Assembly: GCF_001428895.1 (NCBI RefSeq)
Contig: NZ_LMJA01000022.1
Coordinates: 271,916 to 335,915 of the forward strand
Source: Mycobacterium sp. Root265
GTDB taxonomy: Bacteria > Actinomycetota > Actinomycetes > Mycobacteriales > Mycobacteriaceae
DNA length: 64,000 nucleotides
Direction: 5' to 3'
Position numbers and translations under genes: made by a program. A model generated the notes under the pieces. That model did no database searches and had not been told where the DNA came from. It saw only the letters and a list, made by a program, of their open reading frames with translations. Below are positions 34,866-43,628 of the stretch, one piece after another; position 1 is the stretch's first letter; the number at the start of each line of letters is the position of its first letter.

Positions 34866-36422
34866 GTGGCCCCAGACCAAGACATCGTCATCGTCGGAGG
34901 TGGGCACAACGGTCTCGTCGCGGCGGCGTACCTGGCCCGAGCGGGCCGGCGGGTCACGCTGCTGGAGCGCCTGGACCATGTCGGCGGCGCCGCGGTGTCC
35001 GCGCATGCCTTCGACGGCGTGGACGCCCGGTTGTCCCGGTACTCCTACCTGGTGAGCCTGTTACCCCGCCGCATCATCGAGGATCTCGGCGCCCGGTTCC
35101 GGTTGGCCCGTCGCCGCTACTCGTCCTACACGCCGGATCCGGCCAACCGCGGCGCCACCGGTTTGTTGATCGGCCCGCGAAACACCTTCGCGGCCATCGG
35201 CGCGGCCGGTGACGAGGCACGGTTCAACGAGTTCTACCGGCGCGCCCGGGTGGTGACCGGCGCGGTGTGGCCGACGCTGATGGCGCCGCTGAGTACCCGC
35301 AACACCCTGCACAACCGGGTGCTGGCCGCCGGCGATCCGGCCGCGGCCGCCGCCTGGCAGGCGCTGATCGAGACACCCATCGGGCACACCGTGGCCGACG
35401 CGGTGCGCAGCGACCTGGTGCGCGGGGTGATGGCCACCGACGCGCTGATCGGGACCTTCGCCGCCACCGACGATCCGTCACTGGTGCAGAACATCTGCTT
35501 CCTGTATCACCTGCTGGGCGGGGGCACCGGCGACTGGGACGTGCCGGTCGGCGGGATGGGCGCGGTGACCGGTGCGTTGAGCGCGGCCGCCTGCGGTTTC
35601 GGCGCCGAGATCATCACCGGCGCCGAGGTATACGCCATCAGCCCGGACGGTGACGTCAGCTTCCGCACCCGCGACGGTGAGCACACCATCCACGGCAGGC
35701 ACGTGCTGGCCGGCGTGACGCCCGCGGTGCTGGCCCGCCTGCTCGGTGAGCCGGAGCCGACGGTCGCGCCGGGCTCCCAGATCAAGGTCAACCTGATGCT
35801 GAAAAGGCTGCCCCGGCTGCGCGATCAGTGGGTCGGCGCGGAGCAGGCCTTTGCCGGGACCTTCCACATCAACGAGACGCTGCGCCAGCTGGACAGCGCC
35901 TATGCCGCCGCGGCATCGGGCGCGATTCCCGATCCGCTGCCGTGTGAGGTCTACTGCCACTCGCTGACCGATCCCAGCATCCTGTCCGAGCCGTTGCGCC
36001 GCAGTGGCGCCCATACGCTGACCGTGTTCGGGCTGCACACCCCGCATGGCCTGCTCGCGGATCTGGATCCGGACACCGCGCGCATCAAACTCGCTGCGGC
36101 GGCGCTGCATTCGCTGAACTCGGTACTGGCCGAGCCGATCCAGGATGTCGTGATGCACGATCCGGACGGCAGGCCGTGTGTGGAGGCCAAGACCACCACC
36201 GATCTGGAGAATGCCCTGGGCATGACCGCAGGCAACATCTTCCACGGTGCGCTGGGCTGGCCGTTCGCCGAAGAGGACGAAGAACTCGACACCCCGGCGC
36301 GACGCTGGGGTGTGGCCACCGACCACGACGCGATCATGTTGTGCGGTTCGGGAGCCCGCCGCGGCGGCGCGGTGTCCGGTATCGGCGGACACAATGCGGC
36401 GATGGCTGTGCTGGAGAGTTGA
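34866..36422 (+). CDS. FAD-dependent phytoene-desaturase-like oxidoreductase (Rv0897c-like)
   Basis: A 518-residue NAD(P)/FAD oxidoreductase of the phytoene dehydrogenase/NAD-binding_8 type. The dinucleotide fold is at the N-terminus, IVIVGGGHNGLVAAAYLARAG followed by TLLERLDHVGGAA, and the C-terminal FAD motif is the LCGSGARRGGAVSGIGGHNAA segment. No membrane segments are evident. The position next to the FKBP and arf genes matches M. tuberculosis Rv0897c. GTG 34866 is chosen because it starts right before the dinucleotide fold; an open extension upstream overlaps the FKBP gene and is rejected. The substrate is unknown; carotenoid genes are not seen nearby. Confidence 0.88.
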   Translation: MAPDQDIVIVGGGHNGLVAAAYLARAGRRVTLLERLDHVGGAAVSAHAFDGVDARLSRYSYLVSLLPRRIIEDLGARFRLARRRYSSYTPDPANRGATGLLIGPRNTFAAIGAAGDEARFNEFYRRARVVTGAVWPTLMAPLSTRNTLHNRVLAAGDPAAAAAWQALIETPIGHTVADAVRSDLVRGVMATDALIGTFAATDDPSLVQNICFLYHLLGGGTGDWDVPVGGMGAVTGALSAAACGFGAEIITGAEVYAISPDGDVSFRTRDGEHTIHGRHVLAGVTPAVLARLLGEPEPTVAPGSQIKVNLMLKRLPRLRDQWVGAEQAFAGTFHINETLRQLDSAYAAAASGAIPDPLPCEVYCHSLTDPSILSEPLRRSGAHTLTVFGLHTPHGLLADLDPDTARIKLAAAALHSLNSVLAEPIQDVVMHDPDGRPCVEAKTTTDLENALGMTAGNIFHGALGWPFAEEDEELDTPARRWGVATDHDAIMLCGSGARRGGAVSGIGGHNAAMAVLES

Positions 36423-36456
36423 CGGCGGGGCGGAGCGCAGCGACTCGGGGAATGTC

Positions 36457-36867
36457 TCAGTTCAACTTGCGCAGAAGTTCTTGCAGCGCAATCAGTTCAG
36501 CCTCGCTCAGGGCAGCGACGGCAGCCGGCGCGGGATCCTCGACCGCGTCGATTCGGGCGACGAGTTCGCGGCCCAGGTCGGTGATCGACACCGTCTTGGA
36601 CCGCCGGTTGCTCGGGTCGATCTGGCGGACCACCAGACCGCGCTCCTCCAGATCGTTGACGGCGACGGTGGCGGCGGGGGCATCCATGGTGGCCGCGTCG
36701 GCCACGCCCTTGACCGTCATCGGCGCGGCCGCGAGCCGCTTCAGCACGCGGATGCGGCTGAACGGCAGACCGGACTGCTCGACAACCGCACGCTTCCAGC
36801 CGTCACGGTTGCCGTGCACCACCGAGGCCATCAGCCGCCACACCTGACCGGCGAGATCATCGGACAT
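36457..36867 (-). CDS. MarR family transcriptional regulator
   Basis: A 136-residue MarR-type winged-helix protein. The recognition helix region MTVKGVADAATMDAPAATVAVNDLEERGLV is followed by the wing DPSNRRSKTVSITDLG, whose RRSK and TDLG residues are diagnostic. It lies downstream of the MFS gene with an 11-base overlap, so one transcript carries both. Such a regulator usually represses its own efflux operon and is released by the drug or phenolic compound exported. The inverted repeat at 38312-38332 in front of the operon is the likely operator. Confidence 0.9.
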   Translation of the reverse strand: MSDDLAGQVWRLMASVVHGNRDGWKRAVVEQSGLPFSRIRVLKRLAAAPMTVKGVADAATMDAPAATVAVNDLEERGLVVRQIDPSNRRSKTVSITDLGRELVARIDAVEDPAPAAVAALSEAELIALQELLRKLN

Positions 36868-38302
36868 CGGCGGCCGCCTTCGGGCCTTCGATGAGCGGGG
36901 CGAGTCTGCGCGCGGACTCCACGGCCCGCGGTGATGTCGACACGAAGCCCAGCACCGCGATCACCACGCCGAGGACCACGCACACCAGCCACAGCGGGCG
37001 CGCCGAGGCAGCGAAGTCCCCGGTGCCGGCCAGCGCCGCGCCGGCGACCGAACCGCACAGGGCCACACCGATACTGACGCCGATCTGGCGGCTGGTGCTG
37101 GTCACCGCGGAGGCGGCGCCGGCCCGGTCCAGTGGCATCCCGCTGACCGCCGCGTTGGTGATGGGCGCATTGACCATCGAGAAGCCGATACCGAAGACGG
37201 CGAACACCGTCATCAGCGCCCACACCGGGGCGGACTCCGGCAGCAGCGCCAGCACCGTCGAGGCCACCGCGATCATCACCCCGGACACCAGCAGCGACGG
37301 CCGGGCCCCGTAGCGGCCCACGAGCCGACCCGACAGCGGCGAGAACACCAGCGCGCCGACCGCGATGGGCAGGTAGATCAGTCCGGTCTGGACGGCCGAA
37401 TATCCGCGCGCACCCTGCAGATACAGCGACATCATGAACAGCAGCGCACCCCAGGAGGCGAATGCGCAGATGGCGATCACGGTCGCCGAGGCAAACGGCA
37501 CGCTGCGGAAGAATCGCAGGTCGATGAACGGATCGGCGCGCCGCGACTCGTAGCGCAGGAAGGCTGCGAAGGTCAGCACCGCCACCGCGCCCGCGCCGAT
37601 GACCCGCCCGTTGTCCCAGCCCAGCGCGGGGCCCTCGATGAGGGTGAAGACCGCACCGAACAGGAACACCACCGCCAGCATCTGGCCGACCGGGTCGATG
37701 TTGCGCATGGTCGCCGATCGGGTCTCCGGCACGAAGATCGCCGTCAGCACGATGGCCGCCAGGCAGATCGGGAGGTTGATCCAGAACACCGCCCGCCAGC
37801 TGATCAGGTGGATGAGCAGGCCGCCGACCGTGGGGCCGAGCGCCATGGAGATCCCGACGACCGCGCCCCAGATGCCGATGGCCCGGGCGCGTTCGACCGG
37901 TCCGGTGAACACCTGCGAGATGATGGACAGCGCCACCGGATTGAGCATCGAGCCGCCGATGGCCTGCAGGAACCGCGCCGCGATCAGGGCATCGATACCC
38001 GGGGCGAGGCTGCACAACAGCGAGCCGATCGCGAAGATCAGCAGCCCGGCCTGGAACACCCGGCGCCGGCCGAAGCGGTCGCCCATGGCGCCGGAGAGCA
38101 TCAGCAGCGAGGCGAGCACCAGGGTGTAGACGTCGATGACCCATTGCAGCTGGGATGCCGTGGCACCCAGGTCGGTGCGGATCGACGGGATCGCGACGTT
38201 GACGATGGTGGCGTCCATCGAGACGATCAGCAAACTCAGACAACAGGACGCGAGGACAATCGCCTTACGCCGTGGAGTCAGCGTGCTGATGGTGTCATTC
38301 AC
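36857..38302 (-). CDS. MFS multidrug transporter, DHA2 (EmrB/QacA) family
   Basis: A 481-residue transporter with about 14 predicted membrane helices, the count of the DHA2 branch. Motif A in the loop after helix two is [14 protein letters not shown], and motif C appears as [16 protein letters not shown]. It should export drugs or other small organic molecules in exchange for protons. It starts with GTG ([14 protein letters not shown]), ten bases from the inverted repeat. It is first of two genes; the marR-type gene overlaps its end. The signature set fits EmrB/QacA-like pumps but the substrate is unknown. Confidence 0.9.
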   Translation of the reverse strand: MNDTISTLTPRRKAIVLASCCLSLLIVSMDATIVNVAIPSIRTDLGATASQLQWVIDVYTLVLASLLMLSGAMGDRFGRRRVFQAGLLIFAIGSLLCSLAPGIDALIAARFLQAIGGSMLNPVALSIISQVFTGPVERARAIGIWGAVVGISMALGPTVGGLLIHLISWRAVFWINLPICLAAIVLTAIFVPETRSATMRNIDPVGQMLAVVFLFGAVFTLIEGPALGWDNGRVIGAGAVAVLTFAAFLRYESRRADPFIDLRFFRSVPFASATVIAICAFASWGALLFMMSLYLQGARGYSAVQTGLIYLPIAVGALVFSPLSGRLVGRYGARPSLLVSGVMIAVASTVLALLPESAPVWALMTVFAVFGIGFSMVNAPITNAAVSGMPLDRAGAASAVTSTSRQIGVSIGVALCGSVAGAALAGTGDFAASARPLWLVCVVLGVVIAVLGFVSTSPRAVESARRLAPLIEGPKAAADVR

Positions 38303-38311
38303 ACAACTATT

Positions 38312-38332
38312 GTGAAACTACAACTGTTTCAC
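38312..38332. promoter_or_regulatory. Candidate MarR operator, inverted repeat
   Basis: GTGAAAC (38312-38318) and GTTTCAC (38326-38332) form a perfect seven-base inverted repeat with a seven-base centre, TACAACT. A related half, ACAACTATTGTG, lies directly beside it towards the gene, so the site may be double. It begins ten bases upstream of the GTG of the MFS-MarR operon, where a repressor would block RNA polymerase. The size and AT-rich centre suit MarR-family dimers. The assignment to this MarR protein is an inference from position. Confidence 0.6.
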
Positions 38333-38343
38333 GGCAATGCCGA

Positions 38344-38373
38344 GGGCAGTGAGATATCTCTCTGCTCCTGCCC
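38344..38373. terminator. Weak hairpin downstream of gltA2
   Basis: GGGCAG (38344-38349) can pair with CTGCCC (38368-38373), and the loop holds a perfect ten-base palindrome GAGATATCTC (38351-38360). It sits just past the gltA2 stop, so it could end that transcript or separate it from the MFS promoter region. There is no U-tract, so termination is uncertain. Confidence 0.3.
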
Positions 38374-38389
38374 GCCGTACCCCAAGGAG

Positions 38390-39691
38390 TCAGCGGCCGC
38401 CGAGGTCGACGTAGTCGCGCTCGGTGTAGCCGGTGTAGATCTGGCGCGGACGGCCGATCTTGCCGGGCTCGGAATGCATCTCCCGCCAGTGCGCGATCCA
38501 ACCGGGCAGCCGGCCGAGCGCGAACAGCACGGTGAACATGCGGGTCGGGAAGCCCATCGCCCGGTAGATGACGCCGGTGTAGTAGTCGACGTTCGGGTAG
38601 AGCTTGCGCTCCACGAAGAAGTCGTCGGTCAGCGCGATCTCTTCGAGCTGCTTGGCGATGTCGAGCAGTTCGTCCTCGACGCCCAGCTTGGCCAGGATCT
38701 TGTCGGCCTGCTCCTTGACGATGCGCGCCCGCGGGTCGTAGTTCTTGTAGACCCGGTGCCCGAAGCCCATCAGCTTCACGCCGTCCTCGCGGTTCTTGAC
38801 CTTGCGGACGAACTCCTTGACGTCACCGTCGGAGTCGCGGATCTTGGCCAGCATCTCCAGCACGGCCTGGTTGGCGCCGCCGTGCAGCGGGCCCCACAGC
38901 GCGTTGATGCCACCGGAGATCGAGGTGAACAGGTTGGCCTGCGAGGACCCGACCAGCCGCACCGTCGAGGTCGAGCAGTTCTGCTCGTGATCGGCGTGCA
39001 GGATGAGCAGCATGTCCAGGGCGCGGACGATCTCGGGGTCGACCTCGTAGGGCTCGGCCGGGAAGCCGAACGTCATGCGCAGGAAGTTCTCCACCAGCGT
39101 CAGCGAGTTGTCCGGGTACAGGAAGGGCTGGCCCTCGGACTTCTTGTAGGCATACGCGGCGATGGTGGGCAGCTTGGCCAGCAGCCGGATCGTCGACAGC
39201 TCGACCTGCTTGTTGTCCAGCGGGTCCAGCGAGTCCTGGTAGTAGGCGCTCAGCGCGTTGACCGCCGAGGACAGCACCGGCATGGGGTGCGCGTTGCGCG
39301 GGAACCCGTCGAAGAAGCGCTTGAGATCCTCGTGCAGCAGGGTGTGCCGCTGGATCTGGTTGGTGAACGAGGCGAGCTCATCGGAGGTCGGCAGCTCACC
39401 GTAAATCAGCAGGTAGCTGACCTCGATGAAGGTCGACTTCTCCGCGAGCTGCTCGATCGGGATGCCGCGGTAGCGCAGGATGCCGGCGTCACCGTCGATG
39501 TAGGTGATCGCACTCTTGGTCGACGAGGTGTTGACGAAACCGCCGTCGAACGTCGTGTAACCGGTCTTGGCCAGCAGAGGGCCGAGTGCGATGCCGTCCG
39601 ATCCCTCGGTGGCGTGCACGATCTCCAGATCCAGGGAGCCGCCCGGATAGGACAGGGTGGCTTTCTCGTCAGGGCTGGAGTTGTCGGCCAC
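38390..39691 (-). CDS. gltA2: Citrate synthase GltA2
   Basis: A 433-residue type II (hexameric-type) citrate synthase for the first step of the TCA cycle. Active-site stretches are the [10 protein letters not shown] segment, [13 protein letters not shown] and the [15 protein letters not shown] block; an N-terminal beta domain ([20 protein letters not shown]) marks the large Gram-negative-like/actinobacterial form. The GTG at 39691 ([13 protein letters not shown]) is preferred over an ATG nine codons further upstream because AGAAGGGG sits just ahead of it and the length then fits M. tuberculosis GltA2 (431). A second citrate synthase, CitA, lies 2.2 kb away. Confidence 0.94.
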   Translation of the reverse strand: MADNSSPDEKATLSYPGGSLDLEIVHATEGSDGIALGPLLAKTGYTTFDGGFVNTSSTKSAITYIDGDAGILRYRGIPIEQLAEKSTFIEVSYLLIYGELPTSDELASFTNQIQRHTLLHEDLKRFFDGFPRNAHPMPVLSSAVNALSAYYQDSLDPLDNKQVELSTIRLLAKLPTIAAYAYKKSEGQPFLYPDNSLTLVENFLRMTFGFPAEPYEVDPEIVRALDMLLILHADHEQNCSTSTVRLVGSSQANLFTSISGGINALWGPLHGGANQAVLEMLAKIRDSDGDVKEFVRKVKNREDGVKLMGFGHRVYKNYDPRARIVKEQADKILAKLGVEDELLDIAKQLEEIALTDDFFVERKLYPNVDYYTGVIYRAMGFPTRMFTVLFALGRLPGWIAHWREMHSEPGKIGRPRQIYTGYTERDYVDLGGR

Positions 39692-39763
39692 TGGAACCCC
39701 TTCTCTGGGCGTCGGCATGGGTGAGGCGACCGGAGGCCGTCTCTTGATACTGGACGGTAGTCG

Positions 39764-40459
39764 CTAACAATCCGGCGCGCTTGCGGGGGGTTCCCCGGCG
39801 GGCGGATCGGTCGCCTGCAGGGCCGAGGACCACGGCCGCCACGTCAGGGTCAACGTCTCATAGGCCGCCGAGATGCGCGCAGCAACGATCTCCGGCTCGA
39901 TGGCCGGGTGGCCGGGTGTGCCCAGCCCCCGGGTGGCGGCGTTCATGAGGGAGGTCCAGACCTCCAGCACCATGTGCACCGCGTCGTGGTCGCGGGGCAG
40001 ACCCATCCGCTTGGCCACCGCGATGACCGTGGGGAACTGTTCGGCCTGCTGGCGGTACGGGATGTTGGTCACCGCGAGGCTCGCCGAGGAGTTCACGATC
40101 CGGATCAGCGCGGCCATCTGGTGAAAGATCGGCGTCGGCCTGCCGTCCCGGCCGGGCTGCACGGCCTTGAGGTGGGCCCGCAGCATCGCCTCGTACTCGT
40201 TGATGTCGGTGGGCAGCCGTTCCAGCTCGTCGGCGACGAAGGCGGCGGTGCCCTCGATGATGGCGAAGATCACTGCTTCCTTGGTCGGGAAGTACCGGCT
40301 GAAGGTGCGCGGCGACACGTCCGCGGCGGCGGCGATCTGTTCGACGGTGGTGTTGTCGAACCCCTGCCGCTCGCACAGTTCGGCCGCGGTCTGGATCAGC
40401 GTGATGCGGGTCCGCAGCTTCTTGCGCTCCCGAAGGCCGCTCGGTGGGCGCTCAGACAT
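39764..40459 (-). CDS. TetR family regulator, copy A
   Basis: A 231-residue TetR protein. The helix-turn-helix is in residues about 15-60: TLIQTAAELCERQGFDNTTVEQIAAAADVSPRTFSRYFPTKE by parts. The C-terminal ligand domain is variable, and its last 20 residues (proline-rich) look disordered. It shares the opening GLRERKKLRTR and the overall plan with the gene just upstream, so the two are tandem paralogues. Its start lies inside the end of that gene (eight-base overlap). Targets are not evident; neither gltA2 nor pdxH is an obvious candidate. Confidence 0.88.
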   Translation of the reverse strand: MSERPPSGLRERKKLRTRITLIQTAAELCERQGFDNTTVEQIAAAADVSPRTFSRYFPTKEAVIFAIIEGTAAFVADELERLPTDINEYEAMLRAHLKAVQPGRDGRPTPIFHQMAALIRIVNSSASLAVTNIPYRQQAEQFPTVIAVAKRMGLPRDHDAVHMVLEVWTSLMNAATRGLGTPGHPAIEPEIVAARISAAYETLTLTWRPWSSALQATDPPAGEPPASAPDC

Positions 40460-41144
40460 TCGCCGGAATATCGTCGCCTGCTGTCTGTTGCCCGGGACTG
40501 GCGGCGAAGATCTGACCGGCGAAGCCGGCGACCTGTTCGCACGCTCCGTTGAGACGCTCGATCATCAACAGCGGACCCAGTGGCATCCCGTCGGAGTCCT
40601 CCACCAGATCACCGCACGCGGCGATGATGATGGCGGAGAAGACCGAAAGTCCGAGCAATAATTGACGGTCATCCTGTTCGACGCCCATCAACTCGGCCAT
40701 AGCGGCCAGCACGGCGGGTGATTTGAAATCAAACGCGCTCTGCCGCAGGGCATTTGCGCCATTGATCACGCGCAGGGTGAGCACCACGCGATCACTGGTG
40801 AAGCCGCCGATCTGCCCGGCCGCGGACTTGGTGAGCACCGCGATATGGGCGGCCCGCAACGCCTCGATCGGGCCGATACCGCGCGGCAGACGAGCCACCT
40901 CGGCGGCGATCTCATGAGAGAGATCCTCCAGCAAGGTGAGGAAGACGGCCTCTTTGGTGGCGAAGTACCGGCTGTAGGTGCGCGGTGAGACTTCGGCCAC
41001 CGCCGCGATCTGGTCGACGGTCGTCTGCTCGTACCCGTGACGCAGGCACAGTTCCAGCGCCGCGTCGATCAATATCGCCCGGGTGCGTAGCTTTTTTCGT
41101 TCGCGCAAACCGAGATCGGTTTCCCTGTTCGCTGCGCCCACCAA
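40452..41144 (-). CDS. TetR family regulator, copy B
   Basis: A 230-residue TetR protein with the DNA-binding helices AILIDAALELCLRHGYEQ and TVDQIAAVAEVSPRTYSRYF at residues about 20-62. The ligand domain ends with a flexible AASPGQQTAGDDIPANV tail. It is the upstream member of a tandem pair of related regulators. The paralogous N-terminal GLRERKKLRTR is shared with copy A, but the ligand domains differ clearly, so the two likely sense different molecules. It ends 37 bases from pdxH, both on the minus strand. Confidence 0.88.
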   Translation of the reverse strand: MVGAANRETDLGLRERKKLRTRAILIDAALELCLRHGYEQTTVDQIAAVAEVSPRTYSRYFATKEAVFLTLLEDLSHEIAAEVARLPRGIGPIEALRAAHIAVLTKSAAGQIGGFTSDRVVLTLRVINGANALRQSAFDFKSPAVLAAMAELMGVEQDDRQLLLGLSVFSAIIIAACGDLVEDSDGMPLGPLLMIERLNGACEQVAGFAGQIFAASPGQQTAGDDIPANV

Positions 41145-41181
41145 GGAATCCTAACCCGACCACCTGAGAGACCGCCGGAGG

Positions 41182-41841
41182 TTACGGTTGAAGACGTTCC
41201 ACCGCACCGTCCGCGGGGGTGACCCGAATCCTGTTATGTACGCGGTTTTCCCGGCCCTGCCAGAATTCGACGACCTCGGGGGCGATCAGGTACCCACCCC
41301 AATTGGACGGCACCGGAACGGCTTCGACGTCGGCGAACCGGGCCGTGACGTCGGCGAGTTGGCCGAGTAGCGCGGCGCGGGACGCGATCGGCGCGGACTG
41401 CCGCGATGCCCACGCGCCAAGCTGTGACCCGCGCGGACGTTTGGACCAGTAGTCGGCGGTCGCCTCCGCCGGTACCCGGATCACCGGGCCGCGTATATGA
41501 ATCTGACGGCCCAGTCCGTACCAGGGGAAGGTCGCAGAGGCATACGGCCGTATTGCCAACTGCTCCCCCTTGGCGGAGTCGTAGTTCGTATAGAAGGTGA
41601 TCCCCTCCTCGCCGGCGCTCTTGCACAAGACCGTGCGCGTCACCGGCCTGCCCTGCGCGTCGACGGTGCCGACCACCATCGCGTTGGGCTCGGACAGCCC
41701 GGCCGCATGGGCCTCGCCCATCCATCGGTTGAACAACGCCAGCCATCCGTCGGCCACCCAGTCGACGTCGAGATCCGCGCTGCCGTCCTTCTCGACCGAC
41801 CCGTATTCGGCTCGCATCCGCGCGAGCTGTTCCGGTTCCAT
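41182..41841 (-). CDS. pdxH: Pyridoxamine 5'-phosphate oxidase PdxH
   Basis: A 219-residue flavin enzyme that oxidises pyridoxamine or pyridoxine 5'-phosphate to pyridoxal phosphate. Visible motifs are [27 protein letters not shown] (FMN binding, read in parts), the [14 protein letters not shown] block, and the C-terminal [17 protein letters not shown] signature. The ATG at 41841 ([14 protein letters not shown]) matches the family start; an ATG 18 codons upstream would leave only the citA start region. It is divergent from citA with 54 bases between the starts. PLP is the cofactor of SerC, also in the window. Confidence 0.92.
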   Translation of the reverse strand: MEPEQLARMRAEYGSVEKDGSADLDVDWVADGWLALFNRWMGEAHAAGLSEPNAMVVGTVDAQGRPVTRTVLCKSAGEEGITFYTNYDSAKGEQLAIRPYASATFPWYGLGRQIHIRGPVIRVPAEATADYWSKRPRGSQLGAWASRQSAPIASRAALLGQLADVTARFADVEAVPVPSNWGGYLIAPEVVEFWQGRENRVHNRIRVTPADGAVERLQP

Positions 41842-41895
41842 TGGCAGAACGGTACGCGCGCGGCGGCGGCTGCGGACGAGTGCGAGAATCGCCAT

Positions 41896-43023
41896 ATGAC
41901 GGAGCTGTCATCGGTGCCGAAGGATTTCGTTCCCGGACTCGCAGGGGTGGTGGCGTTCACCACCGAGATCGCCGAGCCGGACAAGGACGGCGGCGCGCTG
42001 CGCTACCGCGGCGTCGACATCGAGGACCTGGTGGACCGCAGAGTCACGTTCGGCGAGGTCTGGGGATTGCTGGTCGACGGCGACTTCGACCACGGGCTGC
42101 CACCGGCCGAACCGTTCCCGCTGCCGATCCACTCCGGGGATGTCCGGGTGGACGTCCAGGCCGGGCTGGCCATGCTGGCTCCCATCTGGGGGTACGCGCC
42201 GATCCTCGACATCGACGACGCGACCGCCCGCGATCAGCTCGCCCGCGCGTCGGCGATGGCGCTGTCCTATGTGGCCCAATCCGCCCGCGGGATCTATCGG
42301 CCCGCCGTCCCGCAGCGCTCCATCGATGAATGCGCCACCGTGACGGCACGTTTCATGACCCGGTGGCAGGGCGACCCGGATCCCCGGCATGTCGAGGCCA
42401 TCGACGCCTACTGGGTGACCGCCGCCGAGCACGGGATGAACGCCTCGACCTTCACCGCCCGCGTCATCGCCTCCACCGGCGCCGATGTGGCGGCGGCACT
42501 GTCCGGCGCGGTCGGCGCGATGAGTGGGCCACTGCACGGTGGCGCGCCGGCCCGGGTGCTGCCGATGCTCGACGAAGCCGAACGCAGCGGTGACGCCCGG
42601 GCCGTGGTGAAGGGCATCCTCGATCGCAACGACAAGCTGATGGGCTTCGGCCACCGCGTGTACCGGTCCGAGGACCCCCGGGCCCGGGTGTTGCGCGCGA
42701 CGGCGCAGCGCCTCGGGGTGCCCCGGTATGAGGTGGCGGCAGCCTTCGAGCAGGCCGCGCTCGCCGAACTGCGCGAGCGACGGCCCGACCGCGCCATCGA
42801 GACCAATGTGGAGTTCTGGGCCGCAGTCATCCTGGATTTCGCCCAGGTGCCGCCCAAGATGATGCCCGCCATGTTCACCTGCGGACGGACCGCGGGCTGG
42901 TGTGCACACATCCTGGAGCAGAAACGACTGGGCAAGCTGGTGCGCCCGTCGGCCGTGTACGTCGGGCCGGAACCGCGCTCCCCGGAGTCGGTGACCGGTT
43001 GGGACCGCATCGCGACATCATGA
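41896..43023 (+). CDS. citA: Citrate synthase 2 (CitA)
   Basis: A 375-residue short-form citrate/methylcitrate-type synthase. Active-site segments are [20 protein letters not shown] (by parts), [19 protein letters not shown] and the later [19 protein letters not shown]. It lacks the N-terminal beta domain of GltA2. Length and sequence match M. tuberculosis CitA (373). Whether it prefers acetyl-CoA or propionyl-CoA cannot be told. Its stop overlaps the ATG of the following DinB/mycothiol-isomerase-like gene (ATGA). Confidence 0.92.
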   Translation: MTELSSVPKDFVPGLAGVVAFTTEIAEPDKDGGALRYRGVDIEDLVDRRVTFGEVWGLLVDGDFDHGLPPAEPFPLPIHSGDVRVDVQAGLAMLAPIWGYAPILDIDDATARDQLARASAMALSYVAQSARGIYRPAVPQRSIDECATVTARFMTRWQGDPDPRHVEAIDAYWVTAAEHGMNASTFTARVIASTGADVAAALSGAVGAMSGPLHGGAPARVLPMLDEAERSGDARAVVKGILDRNDKLMGFGHRVYRSEDPRARVLRATAQRLGVPRYEVAAAFEQAALAELRERRPDRAIETNVEFWAAVILDFAQVPPKMMPAMFTCGRTAGWCAHILEQKRLGKLVRPSAVYVGPEPRSPESVTGWDRIATS

Positions 43024-43628
43024 CCGCCTCGGTATTCGCTTCGGCCGCTGCGGCTTTCGCGCGTCTGGTGCGGGCGATACCCGAAACGGCCTGGGACGGT
43101 CCGGGCTTGGGCGATTGGGATATGCGCGCGCTCGTCGGGCACACCTCACGCTCACTCATCACCGTCAGCGAGTATCTTCGCACACCGGCCGACCACGAGG
43201 ACGTAGACGACGCCGTGGCCTATTACGTGTGGGTTCGTGAGTTCACCACATCCGCCGGGGCCGAGGCCATCAACGAACGCGGCCGCCAGGCCGGGCGTGA
43301 TCTCGGCGACGATCCGGTTGCCACCGTGGACCGCCTCGTCGCCCGGGCACTCGCCGACGTCGAGAATGCCGGCGACCCGGTGATCAGCGTGATCGGCGGG
43401 CTGGGCATCCGGCTGTCGCACTACCTGCAGACCCGGGTCTTCGAGCTGACGGTGCACGGCCTGGACATCGCGCGGGCGGCCGGCCTCGAATTCGACCTGC
43501 CCACCGATGCCGTGGAGCAGGCCGCGGTGCTGGCCACCCGGGTCGCCGTCCAGCTGGGTCAGGGCGAAGCGGTGCTGACGGCGCTGACCGGCCGATCCGC
43601 CCTGCCGCCCGGATACTCGGTGGTCTGA
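43020..43628 (+). CDS. Mycothiol-dependent maleylpyruvate isomerase-like (DinB-fold) protein
   Basis: A 202-residue protein of the TIGR03083/MDMPI_N group, a four-helix DinB-like bundle common in actinobacteria. The opening FARLVRAIPETAWDGPGLGDWDMRALVGHTSRS, read in parts, carries the conserved W-x-x-R-x-L-x-x-H that begins the metal site, and the FELTVHGLDIARAAG segment gives the later histidine. Known members use mycothiol to isomerise or conjugate small molecules; the substrate here is unknown. It is translationally coupled to citA by an ATGA overlap, and its last 70 bases overlap the convergent P450 gene. Confidence 0.85.
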   Translation: MTASVFASAAAAFARLVRAIPETAWDGPGLGDWDMRALVGHTSRSLITVSEYLRTPADHEDVDDAVAYYVWVREFTTSAGAEAINERGRQAGRDLGDDPVATVDRLVARALADVENAGDPVISVIGGLGIRLSHYLQTRVFELTVHGLDIARAAGLEFDLPTDAVEQAAVLATRVAVQLGQGEAVLTALTGRSALPPGYSVV

